Of a stretch of DNA of 64,000 bases, positions 37,123 through 44,600 are shown piece by piece; the stretch's first letter is position 1, and every line of letters starts with the position of its first letter. Origin of the DNA: Catenovulum agarivorans YM01 (lineage in GTDB: Bacteria > Pseudomonadota > Gammaproteobacteria > Enterobacterales > Alteromonadaceae); contig NZ_JH767526.1 in the NCBI RefSeq assembly GCF_000281085.1, positions 210,374-274,373 on the forward strand, read 5' to 3'. The notes below the pieces were generated by a model. The model saw only the letters and a list, made by a program, of their open reading frames with translations. It did not search any database and was not told the DNA's origin. Made by a program: the position numbers and the translations under genes.

Positions 37123-38190
37123 ATGCAAAAGTTAAACTGTATCACTTTATTCTTGTTGTTATTTTCTTGGCAAACACTGGCAAATCCACCGGCTAATGTA
37201 GTAATTGCACCTGTAAGTCAGCAAGAAAATAGCCGAAGCCTTGAATTAACCGGCACAATAAATTCTGCTGAGCATGCAAATTTGTCGAGTTTAATTGATG
37301 GAGTTGTTACGCAATTGCACGTAGAAACAGGGGATTTTGTAACTAAAGGCCAAGTGTTATTAGCATTAGACGATAAACTTGCACAAGCGCAGTTGCAGGC
37401 TATTAAAGCTGAATTACAACAAGCTCAAGTCGAGTTTAATGAAGCGAAAAGGCGCTTAGCGGAAGCAAAGTCGTTATCACAGCAACAATTATTACCACAA
37501 ACCGAGCTGGAACAGAGAGTGACTCACGAGGCTGTCACCCAAGCTCATTTAGCTAAAATAACTGCCAACTACCAATACCAACAGGAATTAGTTAACCGCC
37601 ACCAACTTGTTGCACCATTTGCCGGAGTAATAGTCAGCCGAAAATTAGACGTAGGTGAATGGGTTAACCGCGGTCAACAAACCTTTGAGCTAGTAAATTT
37701 ACAAAAGTTATGGCTAGATTTGGCCGTACCACAAGAATACTTTGGCCGAATCGACAAAGATAAAACTGTCATGCTTGAACTTGATAACAATCATTCGACA
37801 AAAATTTCCGGTAAAGTTTTTGCCAAAGTGCCGCTAGTCGATAGCCAAAATCGCAGCTTTTTGTTACGGGTGGAACTTACACAACAAGCTGAAGTGCAAG
37901 TCGGTTTGTCAGCGCGTGTGGCAATCCCACTTAAAAATGTTCAACAAAATGTTCTAACCATTCCTTCTGACGCATTATTACGCCACCCAGATGGTGGTTA
38001 TAGCGTATTTATTGCAAGTGATAATAAAGCTGTACGTAAGTCGGTTGTTATTGGTGAACGCATTGGTGAGTACATTGAAATTCTAAGTGGTCTATCAGCA
38101 ACGGATAATGTCATCACACAAGGCAATGAAATGCTCAAAGACCAACAAGCAATTCAAATAAAACCTTCTAAAGTGGCGGGGCTAGAATAA
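37123..38190 (+). CDS. RND efflux periplasmic adaptor (membrane fusion protein)
   Basis: 355 residues with a signal peptide (about 1-20). A split lipoyl/barrel-sandwich region is formed by SSLIDGVVTQLHVETGDFVTKGQVLLALD and HQLVAPFAGVIVSRKLDVGEWVNRGQ, with a helical hairpin between (about 88-145). A beta-barrel and membrane-proximal domain follow. It links the inner-membrane pump to an outer-membrane channel, which is not encoded here. The stop overlaps the pump ATG (TAATG). A Fur-like box upstream suggests induction under iron shortage; siderophore export is one possible job. Confidence 0.9.
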   Translation: MQKLNCITLFLLLFSWQTLANPPANVVIAPVSQQENSRSLELTGTINSAEHANLSSLIDGVVTQLHVETGDFVTKGQVLLALDDKLAQAQLQAIKAELQQAQVEFNEAKRRLAEAKSLSQQQLLPQTELEQRVTHEAVTQAHLAKITANYQYQQELVNRHQLVAPFAGVIVSRKLDVGEWVNRGQQTFELVNLQKLWLDLAVPQEYFGRIDKDKTVMLELDNNHSTKISGKVFAKVPLVDSQNRSFLLRVELTQQAEVQVGLSARVAIPLKNVQQNVLTIPSDALLRHPDGGYSVFIASDNKAVRKSVVIGERIGEYIEILSGLSATDNVITQGNEMLKDQQAIQIKPSKVAGLE

Positions 38191-41100
38191 TGTTAGCTGG
38201 CGCTGTTAAACATTCAATTTTAGTTGCTGTTACTGTTCTGATTGCTTGTATCTTAGGCATTGTTGCCGCGTTTAAAATACCAGTACAGATGATCCCTGAC
38301 TTAGAAGTGCGCACCATATCTGTTGTCACTCAATGGCCGGGCGCTACACCGCAAGACGTCGAAAAAGAGATATTGATTGAGCAAGAGCGTTACTTACGCG
38401 TCATCCCTAATATGAAGCGCATGTCGAGTTTTGCTAATACAGGCCAGGCGCAAATTGAGCTTGAGTTTCCTTTTGGGGTAGATATCAACGAAGCTCTGAT
38501 TAAAGTGAGTAATGCATTGTCGCAAGTGCCGAATTATCCGGAAAATGTCGACCAACCTGTGCTATACAGCAGTTCGTTTTCAAGTAACGCCTTTATGTTT
38601 TTTAATTTAAAACCACAAGCGGGCAACCCATTAAATTTAGACATAGATATGCTCAGGGACTTTGCCGAAGATGTGGTGCGTCCTGAAATGGAGCGTGTAG
38701 CTGGGGTGTCACAAATTGCTATTCGCGGTGGAGCGTTACGGCAAGTACAAATTCTGATAGATCAACAAAAGTTGGTTGCGAGGGGTCTCAAGCTGACAGA
38801 TGTTCGAGATGCAATTCGCGCTAGAAACAGAGACGCTTCAGCTGGTGATATCGATAGTGGTAAACGTCGCTACTTATTGCGTATGGTCGGCAGATTTGAT
38901 TCAGCCAAAGCACTAGAAGAGTTAGTGATTGCGCAGCGACAAAATAGCACAATTAAGTTAAAAGACGTTGCTGAGGTGAACTTAGATCACTACGAAGTGC
39001 GAAGCATAGGTTATAACGAGGGTGAAAGAACATTACTCTTAATGGTACAGCGCGAAAGTGGCTCGAATGTTATGGCGATAAAAGAGCAAATGCTCGATGT
39101 AGTCGCACGGATAAATACCGAGCTTTTACAAGATAATGGTTTGCAACTAACTTTATTAAGTGACGATGTTCGTTACGTGCAAGGCTCAATTAAAAACGTT
39201 TGGGTTAATTTGGGTTTAGGTGCGTTATTGGCAACCTTAGTGATGTTTTGGTTTTTAAAAAGCCCACGCTCAACCCTTATCGGCGTTTTGGGTGTACCTA
39301 TATGTACCATAGCTGCATTTTTAGGTTTATTGTTTTTTAACCGAACTATTAACGTAATCTCTTTGGCGGGTGTTGCTTTTGCCATAGGTATGACTGTGGA
39401 TAACACCATAGTTGTTTTAGAAAATATCAACCAAGCGAGAAAACGTGGTCTAGACAAGATAACTTCAGCTATTACCGGTGTGCAAGAAGTATGGCCTGCA
39501 GTGTTGGCGTCTACCTTAACGACAGTCTTGGTATTTGCGCCTATCTTATTTATTCAACAAGAGGCTGGCCAATTATATTCAGATGTTGCCATTGCCATTT
39601 CAGCGGCCATTATAGCGTCAATGTTAGTAGCAATATTTGTTGTGCCTGCTGCCAGCGCCAAATTTGCATGCCAACAATCCTCAGACGATCAGCAAATGCG
39701 TCTACCAAGCGTTTTTACCAAGCTATTGGACAAGCCCAAATCACGTGTCAGTGTATTGATTGCTTCTGTCGTTTTAGTCTTGGGTGGTGCCTGGTTATTA
39801 ATGCCAAAAGCGGAATATTTACCAGAAGGGGAAGAGCCAAAAGCCTTTTCTATGATGATTGCGCCGCCTGGCTACAATCTCAGCCACATGGAAAAAATAG
39901 GTGATGAGCTTATCCCATATTTTAACCAGCATTTAAATGCAGACCCTGCGGCATTTGAACGGGGTGAAACTGATATCCCACCACTTAAATATTACTCTAT
40001 TTCCATCAATGTTGGCCGTATATGGTTTTTAAGTGAGCCAGTCAATGCTGAGCATATTGACGCTATGATGAAAGCAATAACGGCTAAGTTTAAAACTTAC
40101 CCTGGCATGCGTGCTTTTTCATCAAGGGGTTCAATTATCAGCAGTAATGACGGTGGCACCAGAGCGGTAGCATTGGATATTAGTGGCGCTAATCAAGCGG
40201 ATTTATATCAAGCGGCCAATGCTATTTATACTTTAGCCAATGAATTATTTGATTCACCACAAGTAAATTCACAGCCGTCGTCCCTGACGTTAGATCAACC
40301 ATTAATTGAAATTCAACCGCGCTGGCAACGGCTCGCTGAAGTTGGTATGAGCGCTAATGAATTAGGTTACACCATTGCCGCATTAAGTGACGGTGCGTAT
40401 GTTGATGAATTGATATTGGATGATGACAAAGTAGATGTATTTTTATTTTCATCAGCCGGTAATAAACAACAGTTGTCACAACTTGCGCAAGCGCCGATTT
40501 TAACCAATAACGGGCTAGTACCTCTGAATTCATTGGCGGACATAGTAGAAAAAGCCGATAGCGACAGTTTACGCCGAATTGACGGTAAACGTACTGTGAC
40601 TGTGTATATTATCCCTCCACGCGATGTGGCCCTTGAAACAGCAGAGCAGATTGTTAGAAACGAACTACTGACAAAATTGCGCAATCAAGGGGATTTAAAA
40701 CAGGGCGTCAATGTCAGTATTGGTGGCGCTGCCGATCAATTAGACAAAACTAAACAAGCGTTATCGAGCAATTTTGTGATTGCGATAGCACTGTGTTATT
40801 TGCTGTTAGTGGCTATTTTTAAACATTGGGGATATCCCTTGTTTATTTTAGCGACAGTGCCTTTAGGTATGGCAGGTGGTTTGTTAGGTTTAGTTGCTGC
40901 AAACAGCTTAGGTATGCATCAACCATTTGACATGATCACTATGTTAGGTTTTCTAATCTTGCTCGGTACTGTAGTGAATAACCCAATATTGATAGTCGAC
41001 CAAAGCCGACGCAATATTGAGGCTGGCATGACAGACATTAAACAAGCGGTAACGTCTGCGGTACAAACGCGTTTAAAACCTATAGTGATGTCGACAGTAA

Positions 41101-41264
41101 CCACTTTATGCGGCTTAGCCCCTTTGGTATTAATTCCGGGTGAAGGTTCTGAGTTATATCGAGGAGTAGGGATTATTGTGTTAAGCGGTATCGCGTTTTC
41201 AACGTTAATCAGTTTAACTACGCTACCTGCGTTGTTACTGTGTTTTTTGAAAGCGAAAAATTAA
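38190..41264 (+). CDS. RND-family efflux pump, inner-membrane subunit
   Basis: A 1024-residue proton-driven exporter of the AcrB/MexB superfamily. Twelve helices: one at the start (LVAVTVLIACILGIVAAFKIP), a periplasmic loop, six near 335-560 with GMTVDNTIVVLENI (the TM4 acidic proton-relay residue), a second loop, and the C-terminal group with LLGTVVNNPILIVDQ. It is a little shorter than AcrB, as in the VexF/MdtB-like heavy groups. The substrate is not readable. The stop codon (41262-41264) lies inside the left copy of the 51-bp island repeat. Confidence 0.92.
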   Translation: MLAGAVKHSILVAVTVLIACILGIVAAFKIPVQMIPDLEVRTISVVTQWPGATPQDVEKEILIEQERYLRVIPNMKRMSSFANTGQAQIELEFPFGVDINEALIKVSNALSQVPNYPENVDQPVLYSSSFSSNAFMFFNLKPQAGNPLNLDIDMLRDFAEDVVRPEMERVAGVSQIAIRGGALRQVQILIDQQKLVARGLKLTDVRDAIRARNRDASAGDIDSGKRRYLLRMVGRFDSAKALEELVIAQRQNSTIKLKDVAEVNLDHYEVRSIGYNEGERTLLLMVQRESGSNVMAIKEQMLDVVARINTELLQDNGLQLTLLSDDVRYVQGSIKNVWVNLGLGALLATLVMFWFLKSPRSTLIGVLGVPICTIAAFLGLLFFNRTINVISLAGVAFAIGMTVDNTIVVLENINQARKRGLDKITSAITGVQEVWPAVLASTLTTVLVFAPILFIQQEAGQLYSDVAIAISAAIIASMLVAIFVVPAASAKFACQQSSDDQQMRLPSVFTKLLDKPKSRVSVLIASVVLVLGGAWLLMPKAEYLPEGEEPKAFSMMIAPPGYNLSHMEKIGDELIPYFNQHLNADPAAFERGETDIPPLKYYSISINVGRIWFLSEPVNAEHIDAMMKAITAKFKTYPGMRAFSSRGSIISSNDGGTRAVALDISGANQADLYQAANAIYTLANELFDSPQVNSQPSSLTLDQPLIEIQPRWQRLAEVGMSANELGYTIAALSDGAYVDELILDDDKVDVFLFSSAGNKQQLSQLAQAPILTNNGLVPLNSLADIVEKADSDSLRRIDGKRTVTVYIIPPRDVALETAEQIVRNELLTKLRNQGDLKQGVNVSIGGAADQLDKTKQALSSNFVIAIALCYLLLVAIFKHWGYPLFILATVPLGMAGGLLGLVAANSLGMHQPFDMITMLGFLILLGTVVNNPILIVDQSRRNIEAGMTDIKQAVTSAVQTRLKPIVMSTVTTLCGLAPLVLIPGEGSELYRGVGIIVLSGIAFSTLISLTTLPALLLCFLKAKN

Positions 41265-41311
41265 TTGGTCGGATTGAGAGGATTCGAACCTCCGACCCCT
41301 GACACCCCATG
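41261..41311. repeat. Left attachment-site repeat of the tRNA-Pro island
   Basis: 51 bp identical to 44438-44488. It consists of 5 bp plus the 3' part of tRNA-Pro(GGG), from the CCA end through the T arm to the anticodon loop. Beyond 41311 the match ends abruptly. This is the pattern left by integration into a tRNA gene 3' end. Its first bases include the stop codon of the RND gene. Confidence 0.9.
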
Positions 41312-41558
41312 TTATCTCCCAAAAAAACAGATAAAACAATGAAATCAATAAGATAGCTGTCTATCGTTCTTTGTTTTAGGATATTAAAAGCACAATTTTT
41401 GTTAAATTTAATAATTATAAAAATCAATACTTTAGGTAAGAGGGTCAAAATCGAAACCACTGTATATTGGTGCGGTTGATTGCTTTTCGAAAGGGGGAAT
41501 CAATATTGAGCATATGATAAGTTAGATGGTTATCACCCACTTGTTTTCAAAATAAGTG

Positions 41559-42467
41559 TTAGGAGAAACTGTTTTGGTTGGCTAGACTTTTGGATAGCTC
41601 GTCTATGAACTGCAGATCTGATTTTTTGGTTGAATATTGGTAGAATTTTACACCCCTGCAATTTACTGTCGCGTTGGGGTCTCTATTCACAATATATGCT
41701 TGCATTGTTTGCTCAATCATAACACCCAAGCATTTGTCTAATTTTTTGGCATTAAATTTGCTCTCATTTTCTCGAACAAATAGATCTAAATTGTAAGAGT
41801 GTGCTTTTTGGAATAACTCGACATTGTCGACAATTACAAAATCATTCTGTGGGTTAATCACATCATTTACATTTATCGCAATCATACCGCGCGAACTTGA
41901 TTTTCCGCCGTTGAGCAACCTTTTCCGTAATTGCTCACTAGCTTTTTTAATGTTGACTTCTAATTTGGCTGGGGATTTAATTCTTTTACATTCTACGTAC
42001 AGGGTTGGATAATTAGCTTTGTTAGCAACAATGTCTGCTGTGTGATTTAAGGTTACGTGAAACCCACCCTGGATAAACCTTGAAGCAACAGTGAGTTCGA
42101 AGAGAAAATCTCTTGATTGGTCGCTTTTTGCCGAGTTACGGAATGCTTGCCCACTTGTTGCTTTCTTTAATTGAGCTAAATATTCTTCACTATCGACATT
42201 CGTTAAACCACTATAAATCCGAATTATCTCTGTCAATTCTTGGTGAGCGTTTAGGACGTTTTGAAGTTCAAATTTTATTTGCTCTTCACTGCAATTCGAG
42301 TCAAATATTCTCTCAAATTCTTCAATTTTTCTAGTGTAATCACCTATTCGAGTTTTCGAGTATGAAATCCCAAGAGAATCAAGCCAAGCGAGAGCAATTT
42401 TGAGTTTGCTAGTTATATGCTGGTTTTCGTATTGATAGACTTTATATGCATATTCATAAAATTTCAT
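41559..42467 (-). CDS. PD-(D/E)XK nuclease-like protein of the island
   Basis: 302 residues, soluble. The N-terminal 110 residues are helical (IARALDS-type start, KIEEFERIF). A central restriction-endonuclease-like core shows E124 in FLFELTVASRFI, D145 in HTADIVA and E159-x-K161 in LYVECKRIKS, the E-D-ExK layout of PD-(D/E)XK nucleases. AGGGG stands about 9 nt before the ATG. It is the last of three leftward island genes, 81 bp after the HEPN-like gene. Cutting nucleic acid during phage attack is inferred from motif and context; no exact family is recognised. Confidence 0.7.
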   Translation of the reverse strand: MKFYEYAYKVYQYENQHITSKLKIALAWLDSLGISYSKTRIGDYTRKIEEFERIFDSNCSEEQIKFELQNVLNAHQELTEIIRIYSGLTNVDSEEYLAQLKKATSGQAFRNSAKSDQSRDFLFELTVASRFIQGGFHVTLNHTADIVANKANYPTLYVECKRIKSPAKLEVNIKKASEQLRKRLLNGGKSSSRGMIAINVNDVINPQNDFVIVDNVELFQKAHSYNLDLFVRENESKFNAKKLDKCLGVMIEQTMQAYIVNRDPNATVNCRGVKFYQYSTKKSDLQFIDELSKSLANQNSFS

Positions 42468-42548
42468 ATAAGCAACCCCTAGGCATACATTTGAGATTAG
42501 TTCGAATCAAGGAGCTATTTGATAGCGTCAAGGTAATGCTACGCATAA

Positions 42549-43121
42549 TCATTTAAAATGGCGTTTAGGTTCAATTGCAATATGCAGCATTCGAGCATCA
42601 GACACCACTAAGTCATAACGCTCAACAAATGAGCTAAATTTCTTTGGATCGTCAGAATAGGTTTGAATCCAGCGATTGCAAGCTTGGCCAAATTCATGAA
42701 TCAAAGCGTTGAGATCGTAATATTTAGCTTCTTCTTTATTTAATTGAACGTTTGGTGGTAGTACACCAACATACGAAACCAAACGAGCTACACTACCTTT
42801 TTTTACTTGGCGTGAGTCCAAATTACTCATATGAAGCAGTGAGTTTCTATGCTCCCAAAGCTCACGACTGGTAACACCAATAGAACTTAATTTGGCATAT
42901 TTGTCTAACCATTTTATAAATGGGGGTGGGGTACTTCGGTCGCTTTCTCCAAACTCGATGAAACCAATGGAGTCGATAGCAATCAACATTAATTTAATGC
43001 TTGATACATAATGCTTTGCTTGAAACAGTAGCCGAAATGGTTGAAAAAAATCGTCATTTATTAACTCTGTAAAAAGGAATCCTTGATCTGTGATGTATTT
43101 ATCTTGCCAATCAACACTCAT
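42549..43121 (-). CDS. HEPN-like protein with R-x4-H motif
   Basis: 190 residues, helical, soluble. The stretch ELWEHRNSLLHMS carries R92-x4-H97, the catalytic RX4-6H motif of HEPN ribonucleases, after two helices (FRLLFQAKHYVSSIKLMLIAIDS) of the kind that begin such folds. AAGGGG stands 5-6 nt before the ATG. It lies between the AbiV-like and nuclease-like genes. HEPN proteins in defence loci often cut tRNA or mRNA to halt growth; that is the inferred activity here. An alternative is a non-catalytic binding role. Confidence 0.65.
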   Translation of the reverse strand: MSVDWQDKYITDQGFLFTELINDDFFQPFRLLFQAKHYVSSIKLMLIAIDSIGFIEFGESDRSTPPPFIKWLDKYAKLSSIGVTSRELWEHRNSLLHMSNLDSRQVKKGSVARLVSYVGVLPPNVQLNKEEAKYYDLNALIHEFGQACNRWIQTYSDDPKKFSSFVERYDLVVSDARMLHIAIEPKRHFK

Positions 43122-43243
43122 ATTTACCCCTTAATAAAACCTAACACCATTAGATATCTATCTTTGAACTTCATCCATTTGTAATTCACGGTTTAGCTAT
43201 GTATCAGTTTGAATTTTTGATCTTGTATACACATTATTTTTTG

Positions 43244-43927
43244 CTACGAAATTGTTTTGGTAATCCATTGAAATTTTGAAATATCTTGGTTTCCACTCTT
43301 AAACTGATCGATTATATACCACCAATAATTTTCGTCATTAAACATCCTTTCAACTTTACTCTTTTTCAAGCTGAAGAAAGCATCTTCAGAATTGGAGTAG
43401 CAGGTAGGTTCAGTTGTAGATATATGATTCTTGGTTGAGGTATAGCAGTGGTTTGATAAGTGGAGGCAATCTTTTGCTGTCGTGCTTTTAATCACTTTGT
43501 GTGGTGACTGGATATTTAAACTTTCATAGTTTAAATCGGTGTACATAGAAGGCTCTCTTCCACTTGATAAATCTATCATGAGTTTGATAAAGCCATTTAT
43601 CTCGTCCTGAATATTAGTGTGAGTAACTATAGTTGAATAAAATGCCATATTTATTTTCTCAGCATGATTTTCAAGAGTGCTTTTTATTTTATAGGTGACA
43701 GCTGAATCTTTAAGGTTTCTGCCAAGTGATTGATGGATGATAGCGGCTTTACCTATTTCTTCAATTGCTGCTACTGCCAGAAAATATGTGCGTTCTATAT
43801 GCCCATTTTGATTCAATATTTCGGCTTCTGCAATCAATCGACCTGCGTTTTTGAGCGCCTCTTCTCTATAAGTGATTAGTAGCTCTTTTGTGTATCTGAA
43901 CGAGTTTGGGAGTTTAAATTGACTCAT
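43244..43927 (-). CDS. AbiV-family abortive infection protein
   Basis: 227 residues. NAGRLIAEAEIL, then RTYFLAVAAIEEIGKA (EEIGK at 56-60), is the signature of the AbiV family, a HEPN-type group first found as a phage-abortion factor of Lactococcus lactis. The C-terminal half is divergent. AGAGGAAA directly precedes the ATG. It is the first full gene of the leftward island set. Family membership is a good match by eye; phage resistance here is an inference. Confidence 0.75.
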   Translation of the reverse strand: MSQFKLPNSFRYTKELLITYREEALKNAGRLIAEAEILNQNGHIERTYFLAVAAIEEIGKAAIIHQSLGRNLKDSAVTYKIKSTLENHAEKINMAFYSTIVTHTNIQDEINGFIKLMIDLSSGREPSMYTDLNYESLNIQSPHKVIKSTTAKDCLHLSNHCYTSTKNHISTTEPTCYSNSEDAFFSLKKSKVERMFNDENYWWYIIDQFKSGNQDISKFQWITKTIS

Positions 43928-43937
43928 TTTCCTCTAC

Positions 43938-44090
43938 CTAAACTTTAGACAAGTTAACAAACTTTGCTTTCCTTTCTTTTTTATCTGACTGCAGAAATTT
44001 ATCGTGGCTCTTGTAGTGTTCAAAACTGAGCAGAGGAAAGGCTGGCTGATAGTTATACTTTATTACACGTTTTGTCTTTAGAAAAGTCAT
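43938..44090 (-). CDS. Possible small basic protein upstream of abiV-like gene
   Basis: A 50-residue frame (MTFLKTKRVIKYNYQP..., ending KFVNLSKV) stops 10 bp before the AbiV-like ATG. It is rich in Lys and aromatic residues. The frame stays open upstream to 44140, so it may be the tail of a truncated gene, for example a lost recombinase, rather than a complete small gene. AGAG lies too close to the ATG to be a good ribosome-binding site. Confidence 0.35.
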   Translation of the reverse strand: MTFLKTKRVIKYNYQPAFPLLSFEHYKSHDKFLQSDKKERKAKFVNLSKV

Positions 44091-44442
44091 TCTCTGGGGT
44101 GCAAATGGTGGATCATTTTTAAGTGCAAATTAACAAACCGCTAAATTAGGTATGGGATAGGATGGGGTTATTACTTAGAAAAGCTTTAGAACATATGGCG
44201 TATGGACACGAATAAGTTCCCAATTGCTCATGATTTCGGTAGCTAATTACTTCTTAAAGTTGAAAAAACCAGCTTTAACCAGTAATTTTCATTACTATTT
44301 TTTCAAATAATAATAGGCTTGATTATAAAAAGCTAGCGTTGAAATTATAGGTGGTAAAGGCTGTATATTATGGCGGATTTATGGCACTCAAATATTTGTT
44401 CAGCGAGAGGGTTAGGGAAAAAAATATAAACAAAAAGTTAAT
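44091..44442. other. Gene-poor right end of the island
   Basis: This is where an integrase gene would be expected in a tRNA-borne island. I find no frame, tRNA or repeat beyond the attachment repeat; it is AT-rich and probably holds the promoter of the island genes. Confidence 0.5.
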
Positions 44443-44488
44443 TGGTCGGATTGAGAGGATTCGAACCTCCGACCCCTGACACCCCATG
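44438..44488. repeat. Right attachment-site repeat, inside tRNA-Pro
   Basis: Identical to 41261-41311 over 51 bp; here it is part of the intact tRNA-Pro gene plus 5 bp after its CCA end. Confidence 0.9.
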
Positions 44489-44519
44489 ACAGTGCGCTAC
44501 CAGGCTGCGCTACAATCCG
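44443..44519 (-). tRNA. tRNA-Pro (anticodon GGG)
   Basis: 77 nt on the minus strand with a 7-bp acceptor stem (CGGATTG/CAATCCG), D arm AGCGCAGCCTGGTAGCGC, anticodon loop ATGGGGT (anticodon GGG), T arm GGAGGTTCGAATCCTC and encoded CCA. It closely resembles E. coli proL. Its 3' part serves as the attachment site of the island to the left, and integration kept the gene intact. Confidence 0.96.
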
Positions 44520-44532
44520 ACCGAGGCCGACC

Positions 44533-44560
44533 ATATTAATCAAATGTCATTTGATTGCAA
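44533..44560 (-). promoter_or_regulatory. Promoter of tRNA-Pro
   Basis: Minus strand: TTGCAA (44560-44555), 16 nt, TAATAT (44538-44533), then a GC-rich discriminator (GGTCGGCC), typical of stringently controlled stable RNA genes. The spacer holds CAAATG/CATTTG. Confidence 0.6.
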
Positions 44561-44600
44561 TAGTCGGCACTAAATTTAAATAAGTTATTTAAATTGTTGG

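Larger units (their letters stand above)
41261..44488. mobile_element. Minimal tRNA-Pro genomic island carrying putative defence genes
   Basis: About 3.2 kb bounded by identical 51-bp direct repeats derived from the tRNA-Pro(GGG) 3' end; the intact tRNA is at the right end. Inside are three leftward genes (AbiV-like, HEPN-like, PD-(D/E)XK-like) and possibly a small frame upstream of them. No integrase, excisionase or conjugation gene is seen, so the element must be decayed or moved by a helper. RND gene and tRNA would be adjacent without it. Confidence 0.82.

Noticed and set aside
41218-41460. 80-codon minus-strand frame across the RND gene end and left island repeat
   Set aside because: It crosses the tRNA-derived repeat and is antisense to the pump gene end; no initiation signal.
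43928-44442. Search for an integrase gene or remnant
   Set aside because: No frame with tyrosine- or serine-recombinase motifs could be found on either strand; only the short basic frame is kept as a weak candidate.
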